A stretch of 64,000 nt of DNA from Acinetobacter harbinensis (GCF_000816495.1 NZ_JXBK01000001.1:1101400-1165399), one strand, 5' to 3'. Numbered from the stretch's first letter, positions 1-9,634 are shown. The notes: generated by a model from the letters alone, not told the origin. Made by a program: numbers and translations.

Positions 1-2294
1 ATGAAGTCATTAATATATGAACCACCCCAAGCAATACTCATGGTGCTGTTAATTTCAGCAATGCTCACGCCCATCGCCGTGGCTTTTTCATTATCAATAT
101 AAACTTTATATTGCGGTGTATCTTCTTGACCATTCGGACGAACGCCTGCAAGACGTTTATCTTGAGCAGCCAAACCTAAAATGGTATTACGTGCAGCAAT
201 CAGTTTTTCATGACCATTTCCTGCCGCATCTTTAAGCATAAAGTTAAAGCCTGCCGACACACCTAGTTCTGGCATTGCTGGAAGCTGTAAAGGCATCACA
301 TAAGAGGCATCTTTAGCAATCACATTGAGGGCCATACCACGTTGTATCACCGCACCAATTTGCGATTCAGGACTCGTACGCTCGCTCCAGTCTTTTAACT
401 GAATAAACGCCAGACCTGCATTTTGACCGACGCCTGTAAATGAGAAACCTGAAACACTGAAGATCGATTCAACGTTGGCTTTTTCATTTTCCATAAAGAA
501 ACCTGTCATTTGGTCAATGACTTTATCAGTACGGTCAAGTGTGGCATTCGGTGGAAGTTGAACCAAAGTCATCACTACACCCTGATCTTCATCAGGTAGG
601 AAAGAACTTGGTAAGTTTTTAAACAGGAATAACAAGCCCACAATCACCACGGCATAAATTGCGCCTGCGATTAATTTATGAACTAAAAGTTTACCCACCC
701 ATTTCTGATAGCCTTCAGCCATACGATCGAAACGCGTATTAAATCCACGAAAGAAACGAGCAAAGAAGCCGTTATTCTGTTCTTTGTTTTTATCATGCTG
801 TTTCAACAAGGTTGCACAAAGCGCAGGTGTAAAAGTCAAGGCCACAATCAAGGACAAAACCATGGCCGTGACAAGCGTAATGGAGAACTGGCGGTAAATT
901 ACGCCTGTGGTTCCACTAAAAAATGCCATCGGAACAAATACTGCGGTTAAGACCGTCGTGATACCGATCAACGCACCTGAAATCTGTTTCATAGATTTTT
1001 CGGTTGCTTCGACAGGTTCAAGATGTTCTTCTACCATCACCCGTTCAACGTTTTCGACCACGACAATCGCATCATCGACCAAAAGACCAATCGCAAGCAC
1101 CATGGCAAACATAGTGAGGGTATTGATTGAGAAGCCGAAAACATTAATTACCGCAAATGTACCCAACACGACAACAGGAACTGCCAATGTTGGAATAATG
1201 GTTGCACGCCAGTTCTGTAAGAATAAGAACATGACAATGAAAACCAAAATAACTGCTTCAACTAAGGTGTGAACAACGCTTTCAATTGAAAGTTTGATAA
1301 ATGGCGTAGTATCAAATGCTAATTTGTCTTTTAAACCGGCTGGATAGTTTTTACGTAATTGTTCTAAACGCTCTTCAACCGCAGTTGCTGTATCTAAAGC
1401 ATTCGCACCTGTTGCAAGTTTAATTGCTACACCACCAGCAGGCTTACCATTAAATTTAGAGGTAAACTGATAATTGTCCGAGCCTAACTCAACCTTGGCA
1501 ACATCTTTTAAGGTTACTTTTGCTCCAGAACCCATACTTTTTAGAAAAATATTTTGGAACTGCTCAGGTGTTTGTAGAAGGCTTTGTGCATTTACCGTTG
1601 CATTCAGAACTTGACCTTCAACTGATGGTGCACCACCCAATTGACCCACTGCAACTTGTGCATTTTGGGTACGTAACGCAGCGACAACATCACTTGGTGT
1701 AAGTTGGTAGCTGCTTAATTTCGCAGGGTCCAACCAAATACGCATGGCATATGAACCACCAAAGACTTGAACTTCACCTACACCTGCAACACGACTAAGC
1801 GGTTCAGAAATGTTTGAGTTTACATAATCTTTAATGTCGGCATCGGTTAACTCACCATTCGGTGAATAAAACGCCAAAACTTGCAAGAAGCTTGCACCAG
1901 ATTTAGTGACTCTTAACCCTTGACGTTGTACATCTTCAGGTAAAAGCGCCGTGGCCGATTGCAATTTGTTTTGTACTTGAACTTGGGCAATATCAGGATC
2001 AATCCCTTGTTCAAAGTTTAAAGCAATAGAAGCCTGTCCGTTACCTGCACTATTTGAAGAAATATAGCGCAAGCCATCTAGGCCATTCATTTGTTGTTCG
2101 ATAATTTGCGTGACTGTATTTTCTACAGTTTCAGCAGATGCACCAGGATAAGTCGCAGAAATGCTGACCGTGGGCGGTGCAATGGTTGGATATTGTGCAA
2201 TCGGCATTTTGCTGAGGGTTAAAATACCCGCCAGCATAATCACCAATGCAATCACCCAAGCGAAAATGGGGCGATGAATAAAAAAATGAGCCAT
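1..2294 (-). CDS. adeJ: RND multidrug efflux permease AdeJ (C-terminal part cut off by window edge)
   Basis: Inner-membrane proton/drug antiporter of the AdeIJK tripartite pump. The ATG at 2294 gives MAHFFIHRPIFAWVIAL, the typical HAE1/AcrB-family N-terminus with TM1. About 764 codons are present; the rest, roughly 290 residues by family length, lies outside the window. The periplasmic porter segment (AQYPTIAPPTVSISATYPGA) and the TM4 stretch with paired aspartates (GLLVDDAIVVVENVERV), needed for proton relay in AcrB, are both readable. The start is 12 nt after the adeI stop, so the two are cotranscribed. The outer-membrane partner adeK would be expected to follow beyond base 1. The sequence is closer to AdeJ than to AdeB, from memory of the A. 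baumannii proteins. Confidence 0.96.
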   Translation of the reverse strand, partial: MAHFFIHRPIFAWVIALVIMLAGILTLSKMPIAQYPTIAPPTVSISATYPGASAETVENTVTQIIEQQMNGLDGLRYISSNSAGNGQASIALNFEQGIDPDIAQVQVQNKLQSATALLPEDVQRQGLRVTKSGASFLQVLAFYSPNGELTDADIKDYVNSNISEPLSRVAGVGEVQVFGGSYAMRIWLDPAKLSSYQLTPSDVVAALRTQNAQVAVGQLGGAPSVEGQVLNATVNAQSLLQTPEQFQNIFLKSMGSGAKVTLKDVAKVELGSDNYQFTSKFNGKPAGGVAIKLATGANALDTATAVEERLEQLRKNYPAGLKDKLAFDTTPFIKLSIESVVHTLVEAVILVFIVMFLFLQNWRATIIPTLAVPVVVLGTFAVINVFGFSINTLTMFAMVLAIGLLVDDAIVVVENVERVMVEEHLEPVEATEKSMKQISGALIGITTVLTAVFVPMAFFSGTTGVIYRQFSITLVTAMVLSLIVALTFTPALCATLLKQHDKNKEQNNGFFARFFRGFNTRFDRMAEGYQKWVGKLLVHKLIAGAIYAVVIVGLLFLFKNLPSSFLPDEDQGVVMTLVQLPPNATLDRTDKVIDQMTGFFMENEKANVESIFSVSGFSFTGVGQNAGLAFIQLKDWSERTSPESQIGAVIQRGMALNVIAKDASYVMPLQLPAMPELGVSAGFNFMLKDAAGNGHEKLIAARNTILGLAAQDKRLAGVRPNGQEDTPQYKVYIDNEKATAMGVSIAEINSTMSIAWGGSYINDF

Positions 2295-2306
2295 TAAATC
2301 TACCCC

Positions 2307-3572
2307 TTATACACTTGAAGTAGCTTTTTGTTCGGTTTTAGCAGCTGCCGGTGCAGCAGGTTTCTCTGCTGTATTGGCATTGCTAGCGGGTGCTGCACCT
2401 TGTGGTGTTGCAGCTTGTGGCTGGTAAGGCTTGGCTTTGACAGTCGCGCCATCTTTCACTTTAGCCACACCTTCAACAATCACTTTATCGCCAGTTTTTA
2501 AACCGCTGGTGACAATCCAGTCTTTTCCTTCAACACCGGCAGTATCAACCTGACGGGTTTCTACTACACCTTTTTCGTTTACGATCATGGCCACAGCCTG
2601 ACCGGTCGGAGTGCGGGTAATGGCTGCTTGTGGAATCAAGATGGCATTTGGAATGATGGCTTGCACAATTTGCGCCGTAGCATACATGCCCGGTAACAAC
2701 AAATGATTCGGGTTAGGGAAGACTGCACGTAAAGTGACTGTGCCGGTGTCTGGATTCACGCTGGCATCCGAGAACGCCAAACGACCTTCAACCGGATAAT
2801 AACTGCCATCTTCAAGTTTGATTTTGACTTTGGTGTTGTTGCTGCTGTCTAAACTACCTTGGCTTAATTTTTGACGTAAACGTAATAATTCAGCACTAGA
2901 TTGATTCATATCTACATAAATCGGATCTAAACGTTGAACCGTCACCAATGGATCAGCTTGACTGGCCGTAACTAAAGCACCAACCGTAACCGTTGAACGG
3001 TTGGTTTGCCCAGAGATGGGTGCGCGAACGGTTGAATAGCCCAAGTTAATTTGGGTATTTTTAAGTTCAGCTTGGGTTGCCGCTAAATCAGCCTCAGCCA
3101 ATTTTACTTGTGCATTGATGTCGTCATATTCTTGCTTGGAAATGGCGTTGCTGCCGACCAGTTGACGATAACGGCCTTCTTTCACGCGTAATACATTTAA
3201 GTTGGCTTGTTGGCGTGTGAGTGCAGCACGTGCGCTATCAACGCTGGCACGATTCGTACGATCGTCAATTTCATACAACGCCTGACCTTTACGTACATAA
3301 CTGCCTTCGGTAAAGAGTCGTTTTAAAATCACACCACTGGTTTGGGGGCGGACTTCGGAAATCTCAAAGGCCGTGGCACGACCTGAAAGTTCTACCGATT
3401 GCTCAACACTTTGCGGTTGGGCAACAATAATACCTACTTCTGTCGGCGGCATTTTTTGGGCTGCTGCAGCTTGCTGCGCATCCTTTGGATCTTTGCTACA
3501 ACCAACAAGAGCAATACTTGTTGCTAATGCGCAAGCGGTTAGGGCGGGAGCCCATAGCTTTGCAGACATCAT
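2307..3572 (-). CDS. adeI: Efflux periplasmic adaptor lipoprotein AdeI
   Basis: Membrane-fusion protein joining AdeJ to the outer-membrane channel AdeK. The 421-residue product starts with a lipoprotein signal and lipobox LVGC (Cys25). A split biotinyl/lipoyl domain, a coiled-coil hairpin (about residues 100-170, rich in Ala, Leu and Gln) and a beta-barrel follow. The C-terminal tail, from about residue 385, is low-complexity Ala/Pro/Gln. The first of two adjacent ATGs is chosen because GAGG lies 7 nt upstream. The gene sits 32 nt downstream of the PAP2 gene and 12 nt before adeJ, which suggests one transcript. No local regulator gene is visible; AdeN, the known repressor of this pump, is encoded elsewhere in Acinetobacter. 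Confidence 0.96.
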   Translation of the reverse strand: MMSAKLWAPALTACALATSIALVGCSKDPKDAQQAAAAQKMPPTEVGIIVAQPQSVEQSVELSGRATAFEISEVRPQTSGVILKRLFTEGSYVRKGQALYEIDDRTNRASVDSARAALTRQQANLNVLRVKEGRYRQLVGSNAISKQEYDDINAQVKLAEADLAATQAELKNTQINLGYSTVRAPISGQTNRSTVTVGALVTASQADPLVTVQRLDPIYVDMNQSSAELLRLRQKLSQGSLDSSNNTKVKIKLEDGSYYPVEGRLAFSDASVNPDTGTVTLRAVFPNPNHLLLPGMYATAQIVQAIIPNAILIPQAAITRTPTGQAVAMIVNEKGVVETRQVDTAGVEGKDWIVTSGLKTGDKVIVEGVAKVKDGATVKAKPYQPQAATPQGAAPASNANTAEKPAAPAAAKTEQKATSSV

Positions 3573-3585
3573 TATTCCACCTCGA

Positions 3586-3601
3586 TTAGATTCTTATCTA
3601 A
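3586..3601. repeat. Small inverted repeat just upstream of adeI
   Basis: TTAGAT and ATCTAA, separated by TCTT, form a perfect 6-bp dyad between the PAP2 stop and the adeI ribosome-binding site. It could be an operator or a weak RNA hairpin, but it is short and may be chance. Confidence 0.4.
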
Positions 3602-3604
3602 AAA

Positions 3605-4210
3605 TTAATTTGTCTTCGCTCTACTGAACTTGGCATACCCTAAATACAGCAGCGAGATCCAAATAAAACTTATGCTCCAACCTGCTAATACATCAGAGGG
3701 AAAATGTACGCCAAGATAGACTCTTGACAGTCCCATGATCACTAGCCACAGCACAGCACAAAACCAGATGATGTGATGCTGGGGATGTTTTTGACTAAGA
3801 TAAATAGCAAGACAACCCAAAGTAGCTGCATACATACTGTGCGCACTAGGAAATGAAGCACCATAGCTTTCAACCAGATGATACATTTCAGGGGGACGAG
3901 GTCTTGAAACTAGATATTTAAGTAGCCAAACAATGGCAATACTCCCTACCAGCCCTAAAGCAATAAAAACCACACGCTGATATTTTTTATACCAAACTTG
4001 ATATAAACACCAGATTGTGGTTAAAAATAGCACAAATAGCATGCCACCTACAGTAGATAAGGTACTAGAAATTATATTTAAAGTGCTACTGCGTTGCTGA
4101 CTCATCCAAACCACAATCTGTAGATCGAGTTGACTTAAGGCCGGAACAAAAAGCATTAATACACTGAAAATAAATAATAAAAATCCTATACCAAGCAAGA
4201 AGTAGGGCAT
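3605..4210 (-). CDS. PAP2-family membrane phosphatase
   Basis: A 201-residue integral membrane protein of the type-2 phosphatidic acid phosphatase family, the undecaprenyl-pyrophosphate or lipid phosphatase type. All three signature motifs are visible: K-x6-RP in LKYLVSRPRP, PSAH in SFPSAHSMYAA (PSGH in many relatives) and SRVYLGVHFPSDVLAG, with the catalytic His. About five hydrophobic helices surround them. The likely reaction is dephosphorylation of a lipid phosphate on the periplasmic side; the actual substrate cannot be read from sequence. The gene lies directly upstream of adeI on the same strand, so it may share a promoter with the efflux genes. AGG 8 nt before the ATG supports the start. 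Confidence 0.87.
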   Translation of the reverse strand: MPYFLLGIGFLLFIFSVLMLFVPALSQLDLQIVVWMSQQRSSTLNIISSTLSTVGGMLFVLFLTTIWCLYQVWYKKYQRVVFIALGLVGSIAIVWLLKYLVSRPRPPEMYHLVESYGASFPSAHSMYAATLGCLAIYLSQKHPQHHIIWFCAVLWLVIMGLSRVYLGVHFPSDVLAGWSISFIWISLLYLGYAKFSRAKTN

Positions 4211-4262
4211 GTCATAGACCTGTATAATATGAGCAGATTAGAGCATATGACTCATGATTGGG

Positions 4263-4288
4263 TAAAGTGTACTCATCAGTACACTTTA
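4263..4288. repeat. Perfect 11-bp stem hairpin between recombinase-like gene and PAP2 gene
   Basis: TAAAGTGTACT and AGTACACTTTA flank a CATC loop. Read on the minus strand it follows the 5' flank of the recombinase-like gene region and precedes the PAP2 start by about 55 nt. No T-run follows on either strand, so it is not a standard intrinsic terminator. An operator or an RNA-processing hairpin is possible. Confidence 0.55.
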
Positions 4289-4370
4289 ATTCAAGTCTGT
4301 GAAATAACGCTCATTTCCTTTTGTACTGAGTTTTTAAGCACAAGTAAAACAAAATAACCCACTCTTTAGA

Positions 4371-6416
4371 TCAAGATTTTGGCGATGAAGAACCATCTTC
4401 AACTTCCAATGGGGTTTTGGGTGGCCAAAAAAAGTCGCTGGGACGGGTTAAAAAATGTGTGAGTACCAGTTTGGCCAGCGGTTTCCATTGTTCAAAGCGA
4501 ACGCGCCGTGCGCGTAAAGCCACAATAATGGTTAAAGTGAAACTTACAAATAAGTTGGTTAAACCAATTAACAACACCCCAAGAAAGGAGACAAAAATCA
4601 GACCAAGCTCAGGCGTATCATTGAGATTGATTAAACCTTGAATAAAGTTGGCCGAGGCAAAAGCAATATGGCGAATATCCAGCGGTAAACCTAAAATAAA
4701 GCCAATCGTGCCCATACTGCCCAGCATAATACCGAATAAGAAATTCCCTGCCAGTGCCCCTAAATTACCTTCAATATAAACCGCAAATCGGTTCAGTCGC
4801 TCTTGACCTAAAACCTGTTTAAGTTTGGCATGCGCTTTTAAGCGTAAGCCAACTTTGCGATAAATGGCCATATTGTCAAAATAACCAGCAATTAAGCCGG
4901 AAAAAAACAAACAGATGCCTGCAATCGCGGCATGCGGAATGGCCAATGAAGTAAAAGGATTTAGAGAGTGTAGCGTGTGACTGGCTTTGGTGTGAGTCAG
5001 TAATGGCTCGTGCAGACCGTATTCCCACAATAAAGTAATAATAGCCGCCACTGGAATGGCAATTGAGATGTTGCCTAAAATAGCAATAAATTGGGTACGA
5101 ATAATATTAATAATCAATGCCGCAAGTTCAGCAATTTGTGCCGTTTTAGAGCCTTTACGCTGCTGTACCGTGGCTGCCAATGCTGCAGCCGTCATGGCCG
5201 GTTGTTTGGTGGCTACGGTAAAATGTAGCACATGAATCAGCATAAAACCAAAAGAGTAATTCATGCTAAAGACAAATGCCTGCATCATCGGTGCCAGCAC
5301 CAACCGTGCAGATAAAATCTTTAAGGTGGCCATAATGGCAATAATCACCCCAGCACCCGCCGCCGATTTGTACATCGACCAAAAACCTTGCTTATCGGTA
5401 CTTACATAATGACCACCGGTTTTACTGGCATTTTCAGTCACTTGTAGAGCAATTAATTCACTGTTGGTAGCCAGTAGTGAACGCACGCTACGTTCGCTAT
5501 AAATGGCCGTGGTGATATCCACCATCAGTAAGCCTAACGATTCATAACGAACTTGATCTTCATCGACAATCAGGCTGAGCAATAACTCAATCCGATCAAG
5601 ACACTGTTCCAGTAAAGACAATAAATAGGTCAGACTTAAACTCACACCAATTCTTTTGGTGGCACGGCGGATTTTTAACACCACATCGCGGCACTGTTCC
5701 ATCATCACCAAAGCTTGTGCAGCATCAGGCGGGACAATCACAGCCATCGGGTCAGTATTGTGTTCGAGTTTTTTGTGCGCTTGAATAAATTCGACAATTT
5801 CGCGATTCTGCACCAAAAATGGCGATTCATATTCAGTTAAATTGGGCTGAGCATCAATAAATTCAGGATGCAGACCAATGCCACTAATGCGATAAGACAA
5901 GACCGTGATGGCTTTAATCAGCTCACTTTTGATTTTTTGTTTTTCGTTTTGATTGCTGTGACCTTGGTTGATTAAAGCAAATAATTTTTGCCAATCCGCT
6001 TCATCAATGCTGTCGAGCCAATATTTATCACTACGTTGATGAAACACGCGCCGTACTAAATCTTGCAGTTGGCTTTCATCATTAATCAGTGGCAAAAAAT
6101 GTGCGCCGAGACGCTGCGAAAGCTGATTCCAAAAACCATCGAGCGATAAAATGCCCGTATCGGCATATAAACTGGTTTGTTTGTACTGATTGATGAGCTT
6201 TAACACGAAATTTTGCAAAGTAATTGCAGCGTTTGGTGTGATCAGTAAAGATTGCACGAAAGCTTGAAATTTTTGATCAATTTCTTCGTTATTACTGGCA
6301 TCTTCAGGACGAATGCGCTGTACCAATTCAATCAGTAATGCACCTTCTAAAACAGCCTGATCTGCATCAAGCTGTTGCTGCATACGCAAAAATAGATCGT
6401 TAAAATTTATATACAT
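4371..6416 (-). CDS. Large membrane protein of the 'SpecificRecomb' (Gcr-like) family
   Basis: The 681-residue product has a soluble, largely helical N-terminal half (to about residue 350). A C-terminal half follows with about six to seven hydrophobic segments, for example AGVIIAIMATLKIL, IAIPVAAIITLLWEYG, AGICLFFSGLIAGY and LIFVSFLGVLLIGLTN. It resembles the family annotated as site-specific recombinase after a Neisseria gene. There is no serine- or tyrosine-recombinase catalytic motif, so the DNA-recombination label is doubtful; I infer an envelope protein of unknown role. The start ATG at 6416 lacks a strong Shine-Dalgarno. ispB ends 34 nt upstream on the same strand, so the two are probably cotranscribed. 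Confidence 0.8.
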   Translation of the reverse strand: MYINFNDLFLRMQQQLDADQAVLEGALLIELVQRIRPEDASNNEEIDQKFQAFVQSLLITPNAAITLQNFVLKLINQYKQTSLYADTGILSLDGFWNQLSQRLGAHFLPLINDESQLQDLVRRVFHQRSDKYWLDSIDEADWQKLFALINQGHSNQNEKQKIKSELIKAITVLSYRISGIGLHPEFIDAQPNLTEYESPFLVQNREIVEFIQAHKKLEHNTDPMAVIVPPDAAQALVMMEQCRDVVLKIRRATKRIGVSLSLTYLLSLLEQCLDRIELLLSLIVDEDQVRYESLGLLMVDITTAIYSERSVRSLLATNSELIALQVTENASKTGGHYVSTDKQGFWSMYKSAAGAGVIIAIMATLKILSARLVLAPMMQAFVFSMNYSFGFMLIHVLHFTVATKQPAMTAAALAATVQQRKGSKTAQIAELAALIINIIRTQFIAILGNISIAIPVAAIITLLWEYGLHEPLLTHTKASHTLHSLNPFTSLAIPHAAIAGICLFFSGLIAGYFDNMAIYRKVGLRLKAHAKLKQVLGQERLNRFAVYIEGNLGALAGNFLFGIMLGSMGTIGFILGLPLDIRHIAFASANFIQGLINLNDTPELGLIFVSFLGVLLIGLTNLFVSFTLTIIVALRARRVRFEQWKPLAKLVLTHFLTRPSDFFWPPKTPLEVEDGSSSPKS

Positions 6417-6450
6417 AAGAGCGTGATGAAGCTATTTGCGGAGGCTTTCA

Positions 6451-7428
6451 TTATTGAATCCGGTTTAAGGCAAGTTGGGTTAAATTAATCAAGGCTTGGC
6501 GATATTCACTCTCAGGCAGATGTGCTAAAGCCTGTAAGGCTGCTTCAGTTTCTTGCAAGGCGCGTTGGCGACAATAATCCAGTGCACCACAGTTTTGTAC
6601 AATACTGACCACACGATCCAGCTGTGCTGTACCGCCAGTGGCAATACTGGAGCGAACAATTTGATGCTCTTCACCTGAGGTTTTTTGCAAGGCTGAAATT
6701 AACGGTAAGGTCGGTTTGCCTTCCATCAGGTCATCGCCAATATTTTTGCCTAAGGTTTCAGCATCCGAGGTGTAATCTAAAATATCATCAATAATTTGAA
6801 AGGCATTCCCAAAATGACCGGCAAAGGTGCGCAGTGGTTCGCGGTACTGCGGTGTACCGGCTAAAATGGCTGCACCTTCGGTTGCCAGTTCAAACAAGCG
6901 TGAGGTTTTGCCGTGAATAATATCGAGATAGGTTTGTTCTGTAGTATCGGGTTGATGCTGTGCTTGTAATTGCAGTACTTCACCTTCAGCAATTTCACAA
7001 GTGCCGGTGGAGAAGTCTTTGAGCAAGGTCATGTTGTTTAAATCAACCAGCAAGTCGAAGGCACGAGAAATTAAAAAGTCTCCGACCAAAACAGCGGTTT
7101 GGTTATTCCATGTGGCGTTGGCCGTTGGACGACCACGGCGTAAGCCAGATTCATCCACCACATCATCATGCACCAAAGTGGCGGTATGTAGCATTTCAAT
7201 GATCGCGGCAAGCTTACGATGAGACTCTAAGTCGGTTGCACCGCAAGCCTTGGCAGCCAATAAACACATAATCGGACGCATCCGTTTGCCGCCAGCTTCA
7301 ACCACATGCTTACTAACAGCCATGACTAAGGCAATTTTTGAGGTAATGCCTTCATTAATAAATGTGTCCATCGCAGCAAAATCTGAAGCAACAGGAGCGA
7401 GAATGTCTTGCTTAAAGTCGATGGCCAT
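6451..7428 (-). CDS. ispB: Octaprenyl diphosphate synthase
   Basis: Trans-prenyltransferase that extends farnesyl diphosphate with isopentenyl units to make the ubiquinone side chain. The first aspartate-rich motif is in HDDVVDESGLRRGRPT and the second in QIIDDILDYTSD; the conserved GKRMRP and GDFLISRAFDL segments are also visible. The frame is open for 24 more codons upstream. I chose the ATG at 7428 (MAIDFKQDIL) because it matches the usual family N-terminus, with AAGGG 11 nt upstream, and gives about 325 residues. It is divergent from rplU-rpmA, the same arrangement as in E. coli. Confidence 0.95.
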   Translation of the reverse strand: MAIDFKQDILAPVASDFAAMDTFINEGITSKIALVMAVSKHVVEAGGKRMRPIMCLLAAKACGATDLESHRKLAAIIEMLHTATLVHDDVVDESGLRRGRPTANATWNNQTAVLVGDFLISRAFDLLVDLNNMTLLKDFSTGTCEIAEGEVLQLQAQHQPDTTEQTYLDIIHGKTSRLFELATEGAAILAGTPQYREPLRTFAGHFGNAFQIIDDILDYTSDAETLGKNIGDDLMEGKPTLPLISALQKTSGEEHQIVRSSIATGGTAQLDRVVSIVQNCGALDYCRQRALQETEAALQALAHLPESEYRQALINLTQLALNRIQ

Positions 7429-7859
7429 ACCCAGAGGAACCCTTATAAAATTGAATTGCTTATTATATCGTGGCGCAATTATAGCAAGTGATAAAGCCAA
7501 GATCTGAATTTGGCTGGTTAAATCTATACTCAGCAGAAATTTATCAGCAGTGTATCCATCTATAATTCGCTAAATAGCTGATTGCGCGAGCATTGCCAGT
7601 CTATACTAGCGAATTGATTTTAAAAATCTATTTCATTTTATAAAATTAAGAACTCAAGATGTATAAAATATTTATTTTTTGAACATTTAAGTGAAGATAA
7701 AATAAACAATATTGAAAAGCGAAAAAACACTAAAATGGCTTGTTGTTTGATTTATTATCACTTAATATGTTTGCCCTTATAGATACCCCAGTGGCGTCCG
7801 TCTTAAGAGCGGTATATTCCAGTACCGACACGACGACACGGGCATGTTTGGAGTACATT
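7429..7859. other. Divergent ispB/rplU intergenic region
   Basis: These 431 nt are AT-rich and hold the promoters of both flanking genes. A weak candidate rplU promoter is TTGTTG (7740-7745), a 17-nt spacer and TAATAT (7763-7768). That would give a leader of about 85 nt. The open frame running from 7740 into rplU has no ribosome-binding site and is not counted as coding. Confidence 0.5.
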
Positions 7860-8171
7860 ATGTACGCAGTAATCCAAAGCGGTGGTAAACAGCACCGTGT
7901 GATCGAGGGTGAAACCCTTAAAGTAGAATTGTTGAAAGCTGAAACTGGCGCAACCATTACGTTTGATGACGTATTGATGCTTGTAAACGGCGACAGCATT
8001 CAAATTGGTGCTCCAGTTGTTGCTGGTGCTACAGTAACTGCTGAAGTAGTTAGCCACGGTCGTCACGACAAAATTCGTATTATCAAAATGCGTCGTCGTA
8101 AACATTACCGTAAACAACAAGGTCACCGTCAATGGTTTACCGAGTTGAAAATTACTGCTATTTCAGGCTAA
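7860..8171 (+). CDS. rplU: 50S ribosomal protein bL21
   Basis: Structural protein of the large ribosomal subunit that binds 23S rRNA together with L20. The 103-residue length fits the family. The N-terminus [14 protein letters not shown] and the basic C-terminal stretch [16 protein letters not shown] are diagnostic. The reading frame is open further upstream, but GGAG seven nt before ATG 7860 and family length fix the start. rpmA follows after 18 nt in the same operon, as in most bacteria. Confidence 0.98.
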   Translation: MYAVIQSGGKQHRVIEGETLKVELLKAETGATITFDDVLMLVNGDSIQIGAPVVAGATVTAEVVSHGRHDKIRIIKMRRRKHYRKQQGHRQWFTELKITAISG

Positions 8172-8189
8172 TTACGAGGAGTAATAAAC

Positions 8190-8447
8190 ATGGCTCACAA
8201 AAAAGCCGGTGGTTCGACACGTAACGGTCGTGATTCAAACCCTAAAATGTTAGGCGTTAAAATGTTTGGTGGTCAATCTGTGACTGCAGGTAACATCATC
8301 GTTCGTCAACGTGGTACAGAATTCCACGCGGGTACAAACGTTGGTATGGGTCGTGACCATACTTTATTTGCAACCGCTGATGGCGTGATCAAATTTGAAG
8401 TGAAAGGTCAGTTTGGCCGTCGCTACGTAAGAGTTGAAGCTGTATAA
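8190..8447 (+). CDS. rpmA: 50S ribosomal protein bL27
   Basis: An 85-residue large-subunit protein whose N-terminal tail reaches the peptidyl-transferase centre. The sequence [19 protein letters not shown] is the classic bL27 start, and [11 protein letters not shown] closes it. A strong GAGG-type site (ACGAGGAG) precedes the ATG. It is the second and last gene of the rplU-rpmA operon, and an intrinsic terminator follows within 20 nt. Confidence 0.98.
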   Translation: MAHKKAGGSTRNGRDSNPKMLGVKMFGGQSVTAGNIIVRQRGTEFHAGTNVGMGRDHTLFATADGVIKFEVKGQFGRRYVRVEAV

Positions 8448-8462
8448 GCTTTAATTTTTAAG

Positions 8463-8492
8463 AAAAAACCCACATTTAATGTGGGTTTTTTT
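8463..8492 (+). terminator. Terminator after rpmA
   Basis: CCCACAT / ATGTGGG stem (8469-8485) with a 3-nt loop. It is flanked by A6 on the left and T7 on the right, so it may work in both directions. Confidence 0.92.
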
Positions 8493-8665
8493 ATGCCAAT
8501 TGTTTGATTAACACAATGATTCAATCTTCATCATGATGAAGAAATCCCTACAATCCATATTAATAACCATACAAAACTTCTTATTTTCTCAATTATTAGC
8601 GCTAAAAATTGGTTTAAGATAAAAGCTTAAAGAAATTGCGCTCTAGCAAATAAAAAGGTGATGAT

Positions 8666-9364
8666 ATGAAAATGCTTCGTAAAACTCTATGTGCGATAAC
8701 CTTTGGGGCAGCCACACTGGCACCCGTCATCAGTACTACTGTTTTCGCTGCGCCTGTTGCAGCATCGGAGCAACAAGCCACCACGAATTTGGTTAAACAG
8801 CTGAGTGATATTCGTAGTTTGTCAGCAAATTTTGAACAAACCACCAAAGCCACTTCGGGTGCAAAAGCGCCACAGAAAAAAGGACTGACTGGACAACATA
8901 TGAATCAGACCTTTACTGGAGTGATGAAAGTTGCACGTCCGGGGAAATTCTTCTGGGAAACCAGCAGTCCATCGAAACAGACCATTGTTGCTTCAGGCAA
9001 AACCGTCTGGATTTATGATCCAGATTTACAACAAGCCGTTCGTCAAAGTTTAGATGATCAAGTTGCCAATACACCGGCACTGTTGTTGTCGGGTGACACC
9101 AGTCAGATTATGAAAGCTTATCGTGTTACGCAGCCCGATAAAGGCAAAACCTATTACACCTTGCTGCCTAAAGATCAAGATGGTGCATTTCAAAGTTTAA
9201 CCATTAGTTTTGGTGCCAATAAAGCCCCGACTTTAATGATTTTACAAGATTCCTTGGGTCAAACCACGCATGTGAAGTTTAACAATGTCAAAGTAAATCC
9301 AAGTATTCCGGCCTCAACCTTTAATTTTACCCCGCCAAAAGGCACCGATATTATTGACCAATAA
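8666..9364 (+). CDS. lolA: Outer-membrane lipoprotein carrier protein LolA
   Basis: Periplasmic chaperone that takes mature lipoproteins from LolCDE and hands them to LolB. The 232-residue product has a type I signal peptide (about residues 1-28, ending TTVFA-AP). The mature part carries LolA features: LSANFEQTT, a basic insert, MKVARPGKFFWETS, and KTVWIYDPDLQQAV. An extra Gly/Lys-rich insert near residues 65-80 is longer than in E. coli. It is a single gene between two terminators. Its partner LolB is encoded separately, about 20 kb away in this window. Confidence 0.93.
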   Translation: MKMLRKTLCAITFGAATLAPVISTTVFAAPVAASEQQATTNLVKQLSDIRSLSANFEQTTKATSGAKAPQKKGLTGQHMNQTFTGVMKVARPGKFFWETSSPSKQTIVASGKTVWIYDPDLQQAVRQSLDDQVANTPALLLSGDTSQIMKAYRVTQPDKGKTYYTLLPKDQDGAFQSLTISFGANKAPTLMILQDSLGQTTHVKFNNVKVNPSIPASTFNFTPPKGTDIIDQ

Positions 9365-9377
9365 GCTGTACCTATTC

Positions 9378-9402
9378 AAACCACCTTCGGGTGGTTTTTT
9401 TA
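9378..9402 (+). terminator. Terminator after lolA
   Basis: AAACCACC / GGTGGTTT stem around a TTCG loop, followed by a T-run. Confidence 0.92.
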
Positions 9403-9634
9403 TTGTTTTTTTACGATCACATGCATAAATCGACAAAAGATAAAATGCAGAGTCTTGGTTTAATTGATGCTTTAGGCTGATGATTGTACGGCTTTATTTT
9501 TGAATAAAGTCATCTCATTTAAAGCGCTACACAACACGACTGAATATTAGGTTGCTACATTTCTGTAATTTTATCGCGATCGCATTATTCGTATAGTGGC
9601 AGTATTCATTTTAAGTACAGGATACGGTCGCCGG

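Noticed and set aside
7740-7859. Forty-codon extension of rplU
   Set aside because: Ribosomal protein length and GGAG before ATG 7860 show the real start; the upstream part is the leader.
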